Positions 1-6,694 of a stretch of DNA of 11,104 bases are shown piece after piece; the first letter of the stretch is position 1; every line of letters starts with the position of its first letter. A program made the position numbers and the translations under genes. Below the pieces are notes generated by a model. The model saw only the letters and a list, made by a program, of their open reading frames with translations. It did not search any database and had not been told where the DNA came from. The DNA comes from JAGTQI01 sp038868115 (GTDB taxonomy: Archaea > Thermoproteota > Bathyarchaeia > Bathyarchaeales > Bathycorpusculaceae): NCBI GenBank assembly GCA_038868115.1, contig JAWBXA010000031.1, positions 1 through 11,104 of the forward strand, read 5' to 3'.

Positions 1-1489
1 AATCTTCAAGTTCAGCCACTATTTCCGCTTGTTCTTCATATGAAAGGCGGTTTATCGCTTCCTTTCTAAAAGGTTTCTGCCCTGTTAGGTTTGGTCTGTA
101 TGCCATGTGCCGTAAATGGCACGCTCCTCTACATGATACCGCATAGGCTAATGCTACTCCCTTTAAACCTCTTGGGTCGTATCCCGGCGGCTCCAAACCT
201 TTAACGTGCACCGCAAACTTTTCAGAACCTTTGCCAATGATTTCGGCGGCCCTTTTTACCCCTTCAGCCAACGTGTTGCCAAACCCTTCTCTGTAGGCTA
301 TCTTTTTTAACATGGTTAATATTGCTTCACTGTTTCCAAATTTCAGGTCTATTCCATCTGTATCCTCTTGTGTTATAACGCCCTTCTCGTAACAGTACAT
401 GGCAAATGCTATAGCGTTTCCAGCTGATATTGTGTCTATGCCAAGCCTATCGCATACTTCATTAGCTTTAATTATGGATTCTAAATTGTCATTTCCGCAT
501 AGCGATCCTAAGGCAAATAATGTTTCATATTCTGGTCCTTCCACCATAGACCCTACATACGTTGCAAAGCTGCCTGATAGTGCATCAGGAGCTTTTCTTA
601 TCACAGATATTTTTCCACATGCGACGGCGCATGCAAAACACGCTCTGCTACGCTCAAAAAATTTTCTTTTCAATGTTTCAGCATTTATTTTTTCGAAACC
701 TTCGAATTCGCCTTCCGTCCAATATCTTGTAGGTAAAGTGCCGGTTGTGTTTGCTAAAGCCATTATAGCTGGGGTCCCATATTCCATAAGCGATTTTAAG
801 CGTTCCTTAATTTTCTCGTTTAATTCTTCTCTGAACTTGTCAAGTTCCTCGGGTTTAGCTGCATCAATTTTTCCGCTTCCCTTAACCGCAATCGCCTTCA
901 ACCTTTTAGATCCCATCACCGCCCCTGCCCCACACCTCCCAAACTGTCTACCCTTGTTATGAGTGATGCAGGCATATCTGACAAGGTTCTCTCCCGCCGG
1001 ACCAATAGAAAGTACATGAAAGGCTTTTCCATGATCCCTCTTTATGATATCCTCAGCTTCGAAAGCGTCTTTCCCCCAGAGGTGAGCAGCACTCTCAACT
1101 CTTATCTCTTCATCTTCAACCGTTATGTAAACTGGTTTTTCAGACTTCCCTGAAATAATAATTACATCATAGCCGGCGCGCTTTAACTCTGGACCAAAAT
1201 ATCCACCACATTGCGACTCGCCCCAGATTCCAGTTAAGGGCGATTTAAAAACCGCACAAAGCCTCGCTGCGCCCGATAAAGCTAATCCGTTTACGGGACC
1301 TGCTGCAAATATAAGCATATTTGACGGATCGTAAGGATCGATTTTAGGCTTAAGCTCCTCATATAAGATCTTCGCTCCAAAGCCTTTTCCGCCAATATAA
1401 TATGATGATAAATCCTCTTTCAAAATCTCAACGTAAACTTTTACTCTTGTTAGATCTATTCTTGCAATTTTACCAGCGTAGCCATACAA
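1..1489 (-). CDS. Aldehyde:ferredoxin oxidoreductase, tungstopterin type (partial, C-terminus off the left edge)
   Basis: Oxidises aldehydes to carboxylic acids and passes electrons to ferredoxin, using a tungsten bis-pterin cofactor and one 4Fe-4S cluster in the cytoplasm. I translated it base by base: the frame is open for 496 codons with no frameshift. It begins LYGYAGKIARIDL, the usual family N-terminus. Visible landmarks are GIWGESQCGG, the cluster motif CX2CX3C (C284, C287, C291), GPEYET (E320 and E322), a first pterin motif DRLGIDT from D347, and DPRGLKG (D438) leading to SCRGACHLR (H458). These positions lie close to those I recall for the Pyrococcus furiosus enzyme. The fourth cluster cysteine and second pterin motif would fall just past the edge; roughly 100 residues are missing. 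The start is TTG, with GGAG ten bases upstream and no in-frame ATG before it. It lies 52 bases downstream of the aminotransferase, probably in one operon. The subfamily (AOR, FOR, GAPOR or WOR-like) and substrate cannot be told from this fragment. Confidence 0.93.
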   Translation of the reverse strand, partial: MYGYAGKIARIDLTRVKVYVEILKEDLSSYYIGGKGFGAKILYEELKPKIDPYDPSNMLIFAAGPVNGLALSGAARLCAVFKSPLTGIWGESQCGGYFGPELKRAGYDVIIISGKSEKPVYITVEDEEIRVESAAHLWGKDAFEAEDIIKRDHGKAFHVLSIGPAGENLVRYACITHNKGRQFGRCGAGAVMGSKRLKAIAVKGSGKIDAAKPEELDKFREELNEKIKERLKSLMEYGTPAIMALANTTGTLPTRYWTEGEFEGFEKINAETLKRKFFERSRACFACAVACGKISVIRKAPDALSGSFATYVGSMVEGPEYETLFALGSLCGNDNLESIIKANEVCDRLGIDTISAGNAIAFAMYCYEKGVITQEDTDGIDLKFGNSEAILTMLKKIAYREGFGNTLAEGVKRAAEIIGKGSEKFAVHVKGLEPPGYDPRGLKGVALAYAVSCRGACHLRHMAYRPNLTGQKPFRKEAINRLSYEEQAEIVAELED

Positions 1490-1541
1490 GCCTCTACATC
1501 TCCGATATTTGTTTATGAGGGAGTTTAAATGAGGAAATCAT

Positions 1542-3106
1542 TTATTTGGTTAATGTTGTTTTTACAGCTCTTTCGAAAATGTCGAGTCCTTTGTTGAGTA
1601 ATTCCTCGCTTATGTTGAGTGGTGGTAGGAATCTTATGACGTTGTGGTAGGCCCCTGCGCCCATTATTATTAACCCGTTTTTATAGCATTCGCTTATTAT
1701 GTTGTCTCTTAATTCTTTTGCCGGTTCCTTGGTTTTTCTGTCTTTAACCAGCTCTACGCCAACCATGAGGCCCAATCCCCTAACGTCGCCCATGACTTCA
1801 TATTTATCTTGCATTTCTCTAAGCCTGCCCATTAGAACCGATCCAAGCTTTGGAACGTTGTCTAGTAGACTCTGGACGATTTCAATTGTTTTTAATGCGG
1901 CAACGCAGCTTAGCGGGTTTCCGCCAAAGGTGCCGCCTAAACCGCCAACCTGAACGGAGTCCATTACATCTGCTCTACCTATTGTAGCTGCTAGTGGAAG
2001 TCCTCCACCGAGGGATTTTGCCATAGCAATTATGTCTGGAGCTACGCCGCTATGNNNNNNNNNNNNNNNNNNNNNNNNNNNNNNNNNNNNNNNNNNNNNN
2101 NNNNNNNNNNNNNNNNNNNNNNNNNNNNNNNNNNNNNNNNNNNNNNNNNNNNAAAGGTGCCGCCTAAACCGCCAACCTGAACGGAGTCCATTACATCTGC
2201 TCTACCTATTGTAGCTGCTAGTGGAAGTCCTCCACCGAGGGATTTTGCCATAGCAATTATGTCTGGAGCTACGCCGCTATGTTCAACCGCAAACATTTTC
2301 CCTATTCTGCCCATGCCGCTTTGCACCTCGTCGGCTATGAAAAGAAGATGATTTTCATCGCAAATTTTCCTAAGCCCTTGGATGAACTCTTTTGGAGGAA
2401 CTATAAAGCCTCCCTCGCCTTGGACGGGTTCAACTATGATAGCGGCAACCTCATCCGGCGAGATGTGAACCGAAAGCGTGTTTTTAATGTATTCCAAGCA
2501 TCTCATATTGCAAGTTGGATATTCATGTCCAAAGGAGCAGCGGTAACAGTATGCATATGGCATTCTATATATAAACGGATCCATTGTTCCGAAGCCGTAT
2601 TTATACGGGTTCACCTGACCAGTTAGGCTCATAGCAAGCCTAGTTCTACCATGAAAGGCGTATTCAAAAGTTATGACGGATGGTTTTCCAGAATACCTCC
2701 TTGCAACTTTAACGGCGTTCTCCACAGCCTCGGCGCCGCTATTAACTAAAACAACTTTTTTATCGAAGCTTCCCGGTGCGATGTTCGCCAATTTTTCTGC
2801 TACCTTAATATATGGCTCGTACGGCGTCACATGAAAGCAAAGATGAAGATGCTTCATCATTTGCTTCTCAATAGCCTTTATTACTTCGGGATGTCTATGT
2901 CCAATATTTAGACATGATATACCGGTTGCAAAGTCGATATATTTATTTCCGTCAACATCTGTAATTATTGCGCCCTCACTTTCGGCAACAAAAATCGGTG
3001 TGACGCTATAAACAGCTTTAGGGACATATTTTTCTCTTAAAACAGCCAAGCGTTTAGAATTGGGGCCTGGTGGAGTAATAACAATCTCTGGGCCAACCTG
3101 TGACAA
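1542..3106 (-). CDS. Class III PLP-dependent aminotransferase (4-aminobutyrate aminotransferase-like), interrupted by an assembly gap
   Basis: Fold-type I PLP enzyme of the GABA/ornithine aminotransferase group, moving an amino group from an omega- or alpha-amino acid to a 2-oxo acid. Motifs in order: DGNKYIDFATGI, NSGAEAVENAVKVAR (from 122), FEYAFHGRT (147-155), EPVQGEGG (226-233), LFIADEVQSGMGR with D259 facing the PLP ring, and AKSLGGG with K288 as the PLP lysine. The start is TTG at 3106; GAGAGG sits eight bases upstream and an in-frame stop lies three codons before. As given, the reading frame is broken by 98 N flanked by identical 129-base copies. Removing one copy plus the N joins codon 318 to the remaining 127 codons in frame, giving a 445-residue protein of normal family length, so the gene is probably intact. 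Some Thermococcales relatives are amino-acid racemases rather than transaminases, so the substrate and even the reaction remain open. A cysteine cluster occurs at 187-203. Confidence 0.9.
1926..2054. repeat. Direct repeat, copy 1 (unmerged contig overlap)
   Basis: This 129-base stretch is identical, by direct reading, to 2153-2281 (offset 227), and the N run begins immediately after it. Both copies lie inside the aminotransferase gene and encode the same part around the PLP lysine. It is best explained as the end of one contig that overlaps the next and was scaffolded without merging. Confidence 0.95.
2055..2152. other. Assembly gap (98 N)
   Basis: A run of N lies exactly between two identical 129-base copies. 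The true distance is probably negative, that is, the contigs overlap, so no real sequence need be missing here. Confidence 0.97.
2153..2281. repeat. Direct repeat, copy 2 (unmerged contig overlap)
   Basis: Second identical copy of 1926-2054. Read on the minus strand, the aminotransferase frame enters from upstream and is cut at the N run exactly where copy 1 would continue it. Confidence 0.95.
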
Positions 3107-3114
3107 CCTTCATT

Positions 3115-3120
3115 CCTCTC
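3115..3120 (-). promoter_or_regulatory. Ribosome binding site supporting the TTG start of the aminotransferase
   Basis: GAGAGG on the minus strand lies eight bases before TTG at 3106. It supports the non-ATG start, since a stop codon precedes that TTG by only a few codons and the nearby ATG (3113-3111) is in another frame. Confidence 0.6.
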
Positions 3121-3147
3121 AGGCTTGGATCAAACGTAGAGCAGAGC

Positions 3148-3155
3148 TTAATTAA
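3148..3155 (-). promoter_or_regulatory. Putative TATA box for the aminotransferase-AOR operon
   Basis: TTAATTAA, in an A/T-rich divergent intergenic region. An archaeal start site about 26 bases from its centre would fall near 3125, leaving a leader of about 19 bases that contains the GAGAGG ribosome binding site. The octamer is palindromic, so direction is assigned only from spacing. Confidence 0.45.
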
Positions 3156-3230
3156 CATAATCTACCTTAATATATTATTTTTTCCATAGATTGCGATAAC
3201 CTAATATAGAAACTCCAAATCGCTCTCTAA

Positions 3231-3238
3231 TTAATTAA
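3231..3238 (+). promoter_or_regulatory. Putative TATA box for the phosphomevalonate dehydratase genes, leaderless arrangement
   Basis: TTAATTAA is centred 26.5 bases before the ATG at 3261, the usual archaeal distance from TATA box to transcription start. With no Shine-Dalgarno sequence in front of that ATG, a leaderless message is the simplest reading. Confidence 0.5.
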
Positions 3239-3260
3239 GAATTAAGAATAACCGTACTCT

Positions 3261-4619
3261 ATGTCAAAGAAATGCAAGGGATTTACGTTGTATTTGACTA
3301 AAGAAGAGGAGAAAATGCTTGCAGGGGATTATGGTGAGTCCGTCAGACTTGCTATGGAACTACTTGTGAAGGTTGGAGAAGTTTACAAAGCGGATAGCAT
3401 GGTTAAAATTGCGAGCGCTCATACTGTGATGACAACGTACCGTGACATAATGGATGCAGGTGTTGAAATATGTGAAAAATTTGCTGAACTAGGCGCCAGG
3501 TATTCAGTGCCGACAACGTTGGATCCGGCTGGGATGGATTTGCAACAGTGGCAACAGTTTAGAATTAGAAGTGAATATGCAGAGAAACAGATGAAAATAG
3601 TCAATGCTCAAGAAAAGATGGGAGCCATTCCTATTTGGACATGCACTCCGTATCTACATGGAAATATGCCGAAATTTAATCAGAATGTTGGGTGGTCCGA
3701 ATCCTCAGCTGTGATTTTTGCTAACTCAGTTTTAGGTGCTAAGACAAATAGACTTACAGCAGTTATTGATATGGCTGCCGGAATAGTGGGGCGTGTGCCA
3801 AAGTTTGGTTTACACATAGATGACAATAGACGAGGCCAGATATTAGTTAAAATTAAGAAAAATAAGAAGAAGATGAAAGACGATGATTATCCAGCGATCG
3901 GTTACATTGTGGGAAAGATCAGTTCGGATAAGATACCTGTTTTGACGGGATTGCCTGAAAATGTATCAGTTGACCAGCTAAAAAATATGGGCGCTGCGAT
4001 GGCTACCACGGGGTCCGTATCTCTCTATCATGTTCCAAAGGTTACACCGGAAGCTAGAACTTTACAAGAAGCTTTTGGTGGAGAAAAACCCAACGAAACA
4101 GTGGAGCTTGATGAAAAAGACCTTGAAGAGGTGAAGGTCAAGATGTGTACAGTAACGGGAAAAAGAGCTGATTTTATCGCGGTTGGGTGCCCCCACTATT
4201 CTATTGGAGAGATGGAAAAACTTGCGAAACTTTTGGCAGGGAGAAAAATTAAAAAAGGAGTTAACTTCTGGGTCTACACTTCACGATATGTTAAGGAGTT
4301 AGCAAATAGAATGNGTNNNNNNNNNNNNNNNNNNNNNNNNNNNNNNNNNNNNNNNNNNNNNNNNNNNNNNNNNNNNNNNNNNNNNNNNNNNNNNNNNNNN
4401 NNNNNNNNNNNNAGTTACTTGGATATTATTGAAGGCAGCGGTGCAAAGGTATTAACTGATACTTGCATGCTGGTTTCCCCAACCAACGAGTATGGATTTG
4501 AAGTTTTAATGACAGATTCTGGAAAATGCGCGTATTATGCACCATCACTCTGCGAAACGGAAGTAATTTATGCAAGCCTCGAAAAATGCGTTGAAGAGGC
4601 CTTAGGCAATAACGGTTAA
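3261..4619 (+). CDS. Phosphomevalonate dehydratase large subunit (aconitase X catalytic domain, DUF521 family)
   Basis: Catalytic subunit of the iron-sulfur enzyme that, in archaea, dehydrates mevalonate 5-phosphate to trans-anhydromevalonate 5-phosphate in the modified mevalonate pathway to isoprenoid lipids. The N-terminus carries the family pattern YLTKEEEKMLAGDYG, followed by ASAH and VPTTLDPAGMD. Three cysteines sit in the expected cluster-ligand contexts: C128 in TCTPY, C310 in GCPHYS and C402 in TDTCMLVSP (as numbered with the gap counted). N bases at 4314 and 4317-4412 add 33 unknown codons between NRM and SYLDIIEG. Relatives as I recall them have no insert there, and the flanking NGT/AGT codons may be the same serine; collapsing gives 419 residues, normal for the family. 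No Shine-Dalgarno precedes the ATG. The small subunit follows after 27 bases. Other aconitase X enzymes act on hydroxyproline, but the separate-subunit archaeal form favours phosphomevalonate. Confidence 0.88.
   Translation: MSKKCKGFTLYLTKEEEKMLAGDYGESVRLAMELLVKVGEVYKADSMVKIASAHTVMTTYRDIMDAGVEICEKFAELGARYSVPTTLDPAGMDLQQWQQFRIRSEYAEKQMKIVNAQEKMGAIPIWTCTPYLHGNMPKFNQNVGWSESSAVIFANSVLGAKTNRLTAVIDMAAGIVGRVPKFGLHIDDNRRGQILVKIKKNKKKMKDDDYPAIGYIVGKISSDKIPVLTGLPENVSVDQLKNMGAAMATTGSVSLYHVPKVTPEARTLQEAFGGEKPNETVELDEKDLEEVKVKMCTVTGKRADFIAVGCPHYSIGEMEKLAKLLAGRKIKKGVNFWVYTSRYVKELANRMXXXXXXXXXXXXXXXXXXXXXXXXXXXXXXXXXSYLDIIEGSGAKVLTDTCMLVSPTNEYGFEVLMTDSGKCAYYAPSLCETEVIYASLEKCVEEALGNNG
4314..4412. other. Assembly gap (N at 4314 and 4317-4412)
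   Basis: A single N, then GT, then 96 N inside the large dehydratase subunit. The frame is kept across it. The partial codon NGT before the run matches the AGT that opens the right-hand side, so the contigs may simply abut or overlap by three bases. Confidence 0.95.
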
Positions 4620-4635
4620 ACGGGATACTAGATAT

Positions 4636-4641
4636 GAGGTG
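4636..4641 (+). promoter_or_regulatory. Ribosome binding site of the dehydratase small subunit
   Basis: GAGGTG lies five bases before the ATG at 4647. It contrasts with the first gene of this pair, which has none, as is common for downstream genes of archaeal operons whose first gene is leaderless. Confidence 0.7.
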
Positions 4642-4646
4642 TCGAC

Positions 4647-5087
4647 ATGAAAGAAATTATTCTTAAAGGTCGCGGTGTTGCCAATGGTATTGCTGAAGGA
4701 GAAGCCCTCGTCACTAAACAAAACCTTAGTTTCTGGGGCGGTTTAGATCCAAATACTGGACTTATAATCGACAAACGGCATGAACTTTTTGGAAAATGCG
4801 TTGCAAACAAAGTTTTAGTATTCCCCTATGGAAAAGGGTCGACGACTGGTGCAATAGTATTGCTAGAAGCAGTAAGGTGCGGAAAGAACCCTAATGCCAT
4901 TGTTAACCTAAAAACAGAGCCAATAATAGCCGGTGGAGCAATAATGGCCAGAATGTTTTATAAAAAAATAATACCGATTGTCGACCAAACTGATAAAGAT
5001 CCCACCGAAGTTATAAATACAAACGACTACGTAATAGTCAACGGTGACAAAGGATTGGTAAAAATACGCTCAAAAGTAACTAAATAA
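4647..5087 (+). CDS. Phosphomevalonate dehydratase small subunit (aconitase X swivel domain, DUF126 family)
   Basis: Swivelling-domain partner of the preceding large subunit; together they form the aconitase X-type phosphomevalonate dehydratase. The 146 residues are a complete family-length protein: ILKGRGVANGIAEGEALVT at the N-terminus, FWGGLDPNTG at 29-38, then VFPYGKGSTTGA, where S65 corresponds to the conserved serine thought to take part in catalysis, and later EPIIAGGAIMA and NDYVIVNGDKG near the C-terminus. It starts at ATG 4647 behind GAGGTG and is surely co-transcribed with the large subunit, which ends 27 bases earlier. The RPA-like gene converges on it, leaving 49 bases between the two stop codons, in which I saw no hairpin. 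The general assignment is firm; the phosphomevalonate substrate rests on knowledge of archaeal relatives rather than on a diagnostic residue read here. Confidence 0.88.
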   Translation: MKEIILKGRGVANGIAEGEALVTKQNLSFWGGLDPNTGLIIDKRHELFGKCVANKVLVFPYGKGSTTGAIVLLEAVRCGKNPNAIVNLKTEPIIAGGAIMARMFYKKIIPIVDQTDKDPTEVINTNDYVIVNGDKGLVKIRSKVTK

Positions 5088-5136
5088 AGTAGGAGATACG
5101 GCAAAACCATTAAAAGTATGCTCCAGTTCAAGACCT

Positions 5137-6429
5137 TCAGCACTTGTTCAACCGAGAACTTTCCAAAGCTATTTCTAAGGTTGTTGTCTTTTGGGTTGAT
5201 ATTTCCAGCTGATCTCCAAACCCTTTCTTGACATTGGCATTTTTTATAGCTATTTTGCTTCCTACCTTTAAATTTGCAGCTATTTCGGCGTTTTTTCGCC
5301 ATGCTGAAACCCAGATCTTTCCAGTTTCATCTTTTATTTCAAAAACAGCCAATTTCACCGTTTCCCCCCTTAAGGTTTTAACTTCTCTTATCAAGGGTTT
5401 AGTTGCAACTTCGCCTTTAACATGTATCCCCTTTAAGCCATCTTTTAATTCAGCTATCTTGAGGAACCCTAGTTCTTCCGTGAAAGTGTCTAGGTAAGCC
5501 TTTGAATCAACATGCAGTTCGAGGCTTTCGCCTAAAGCCTTTTTAACTATAGCGTTTGCTATGTAAAGTTTGGCTCCTTCTTTGGCAAGCTTTTCCGCAT
5601 CTTCAACTTTGTCGCCCCATATTACCACTGGTATTTCTCCGGTTTCGTCAACCAACGAGAGGCGCATAACTTTTCCGGCGGTGAAATCTTGCCTCGTGAA
5701 GGCTGATGCCTTAGAGAGTTTTTTAACTTCGCCAATTATGTTCACCCGCTTGTTCTTAAAAGCGCCCAGCGCTCCAATTTTTGTTACAAGTTCTGTGATT
5801 TTTGGAAAGATTTCTGTTTCAGCGTCTTTGTGCTCTATTTCAATTTCGCCCTTCTCGCCTATATGGAGTTCAACATTTCCAAGACGCCCTTCCTTTGTAT
5901 AGCCGTGGCGAAACCTTAAGATTTGTCCAACCTTCACCTTATCTTTCTCAGCATAAACTGTTTTGTTATTCCATAAGACAACATGTATTGTGCCGCTTTT
6001 GTCAGCGATTATTAAACTTGCAGTCCTTGCCTTTTCACTTTTTTTGCCTCTCTTCAAGTCTTTCGGAGGGAAAATTGCTATAACGCGCCCAGTGACAGTT
6101 ACATCGCTTAAGCCTGGAACAAGTTTACCTATCAGAAGNNNNNNNNNNNNNNNNNNNNNNNNNNNNNNNNNNNNNNNNNNNNNNNNNNNNNNNNNNNNNN
6201 NNNNNNNNNNNNNNNNNNNNNNNNNNNNNNNNNNNNNCGTCGGCTCCTCAGTTTTGTTTGCGGCAACTTTGACACCGAGTTCCGCGGCTATTGTCCGCAA
6301 TAGAACCTCATTGGAGATTAAACCTCCAGTTTTTTGCTTCTTATCCTCAAGTCTTTTGAGAATTTCCTCTCTTGAAACCCCTTCAAGCTTTGAAGTTATT
6401 TGGCTAATTAGACTTTCAACGTCAACCAT
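5137..6429 (-). CDS. Replication protein A-like single-stranded DNA-binding protein with three OB folds
   Basis: Archaeal RPA homologue that coats single-stranded DNA during replication, repair and recombination. Residues 1-55 form a helical N-terminal region with the pattern seen in archaeal RPA (LEGVSREEILKRLEDKK, then AAELGV). Three OB folds follow, at about 108-192 (VPGLSDVTVTGRV), 226-312 (KRVNIIGEV, LVDETGEIPVVIWG) and 334-416 (GIHVKGEV, IKDETGKIWVSAWR). The repeated D-x-T/S-G-x-I-x-V-x-x-W pattern marks the same strands in each. No zinc-finger cysteines follow the last fold; the protein ends 14 residues later. A 99-N gap between residues 64 and 98 (EEPT and LLIGKLVPGL) keeps the frame; without it the protein is 397 residues. 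No clear Shine-Dalgarno lies before the ATG. A tRNA gene on the same strand ends 63 bases upstream, so the two may share a transcript. Confidence 0.88.
   Translation of the reverse strand: MVDVESLISQITSKLEGVSREEILKRLEDKKQKTGGLISNEVLLRTIAAELGVKVAANKTEEPTXXXXXXXXXXXXXXXXXXXXXXXXXXXXXXXXXLLIGKLVPGLSDVTVTGRVIAIFPPKDLKRGKKSEKARTASLIIADKSGTIHVVLWNNKTVYAEKDKVKVGQILRFRHGYTKEGRLGNVELHIGEKGEIEIEHKDAETEIFPKITELVTKIGALGAFKNKRVNIIGEVKKLSKASAFTRQDFTAGKVMRLSLVDETGEIPVVIWGDKVEDAEKLAKEGAKLYIANAIVKKALGESLELHVDSKAYLDTFTEELGFLKIAELKDGLKGIHVKGEVATKPLIREVKTLRGETVKLAVFEIKDETGKIWVSAWRKNAEIAANLKVGSKIAIKNANVKKGFGDQLEISTQKTTTLEIALESSRLNKC
6139..6237. other. Assembly gap (99 N)
   Basis: N run inside the RPA-like gene, in the linker between the helical N-terminus and the first OB fold. 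It is a multiple of three as written, but the real size is unknown; I saw no duplicated flanks. Confidence 0.95.
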
Positions 6430-6492
6430 TCAGTCGGTTACCACACTAGGACGTAACAAGCAGAGCTATTAAGGCTTATCAATGGTTTTGAG

Positions 6493-6569
6493 TGGAGCCT
6501 CGGGCGGGCTTTGATCCCGCGACCTACGGCTTACAAGGCCGTTGCTCTACCAGGCTGAGCTACCGAGGC
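6493..6569 (-). tRNA. tRNA-Thr (anticodon TGT), CCA encoded
   Basis: Folds as a full cloverleaf on the minus strand: acceptor stem GCCTCGG/CCGAGGC, D stem GCTC/GAGC, anticodon stem ACGGC/GCCGT with loop CTTGTAA (anticodon TGT, reading ACA threonine codons), five-base variable loop AGGTC and T stem GCGGG/CCCGC. The discriminator is T and the 3' CCA is encoded in the DNA. There is no intron. The mature tRNA body is 74 bases plus CCA. The T loop reads ATCAAAG, so position 54 is A instead of the usual T. Confidence 0.96.
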
Positions 6570-6584
6570 TCTTGACATCCTGCC

Positions 6585-6606
6585 TTTATATGCTATCTGA
6601 GCATAT
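6585..6606 (-). promoter_or_regulatory. TATA-like box overlapping a 7-bp inverted repeat upstream of the tRNA
   Basis: Read on the minus strand, CATATAAA (6592-6585) resembles an archaeal TATA box, and the same octamer occurs upstream of the C11 protease. It overlaps a perfect inverted repeat, ATATGCT (6588-6594) and AGCATAT (6600-6606), with a five-base spacer. Its centre is only about 19 bases from the mature tRNA end, short for the usual spacing, so its role as the tRNA promoter is uncertain. Confidence 0.35.
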
Positions 6607-6684
6607 CCAGAACAAAAATAAAAATGTTAACCATGAGTACACAGCCCTTTTCCTATCGGTTGAAACATACATTTTTCACAATAT

Positions 6685-6690
6685 AAAAAA
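6685..6690 (-). terminator. Oligo-T terminator candidate of the C11 protease gene
   Basis: Six T on the minus strand begin four bases after the TAG stop of the protease gene, with no hairpin. Short T runs of this kind are sufficient terminators in archaea. Confidence 0.45.
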
Positions 6691-6694
6691 GGGG

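Noticed and set aside
399..1153. Plus-strand open frames opposite the aldehyde oxidoreductase
   Set aside because: The minus strand is an uninterrupted, motif-rich oxidoreductase frame across the whole stretch; the plus frames lack recognisable domains and are antisense shadows.
1542..2024. Separate short aminotransferase fragment gene
   Set aside because: It is the C-terminal part of the same gene, split only by the N run and duplicated contig end.
1926..2281. Genuine tandem duplication or insertion-site repeat
   Set aside because: The copies are identical, abut an N placeholder exactly, and removing one restores a full-length frame, so an assembly overlap is simpler.
5088..5136. Terminator or small RNA between the convergent dehydratase and RPA genes
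   Set aside because: Only 49 bases, with no stem or long T run on either strand.
5802..6472. Plus-strand frames opposite the RPA gene
   Set aside because: They are antisense to a well-conserved three-OB protein and cross the N gap; no domain is visible.
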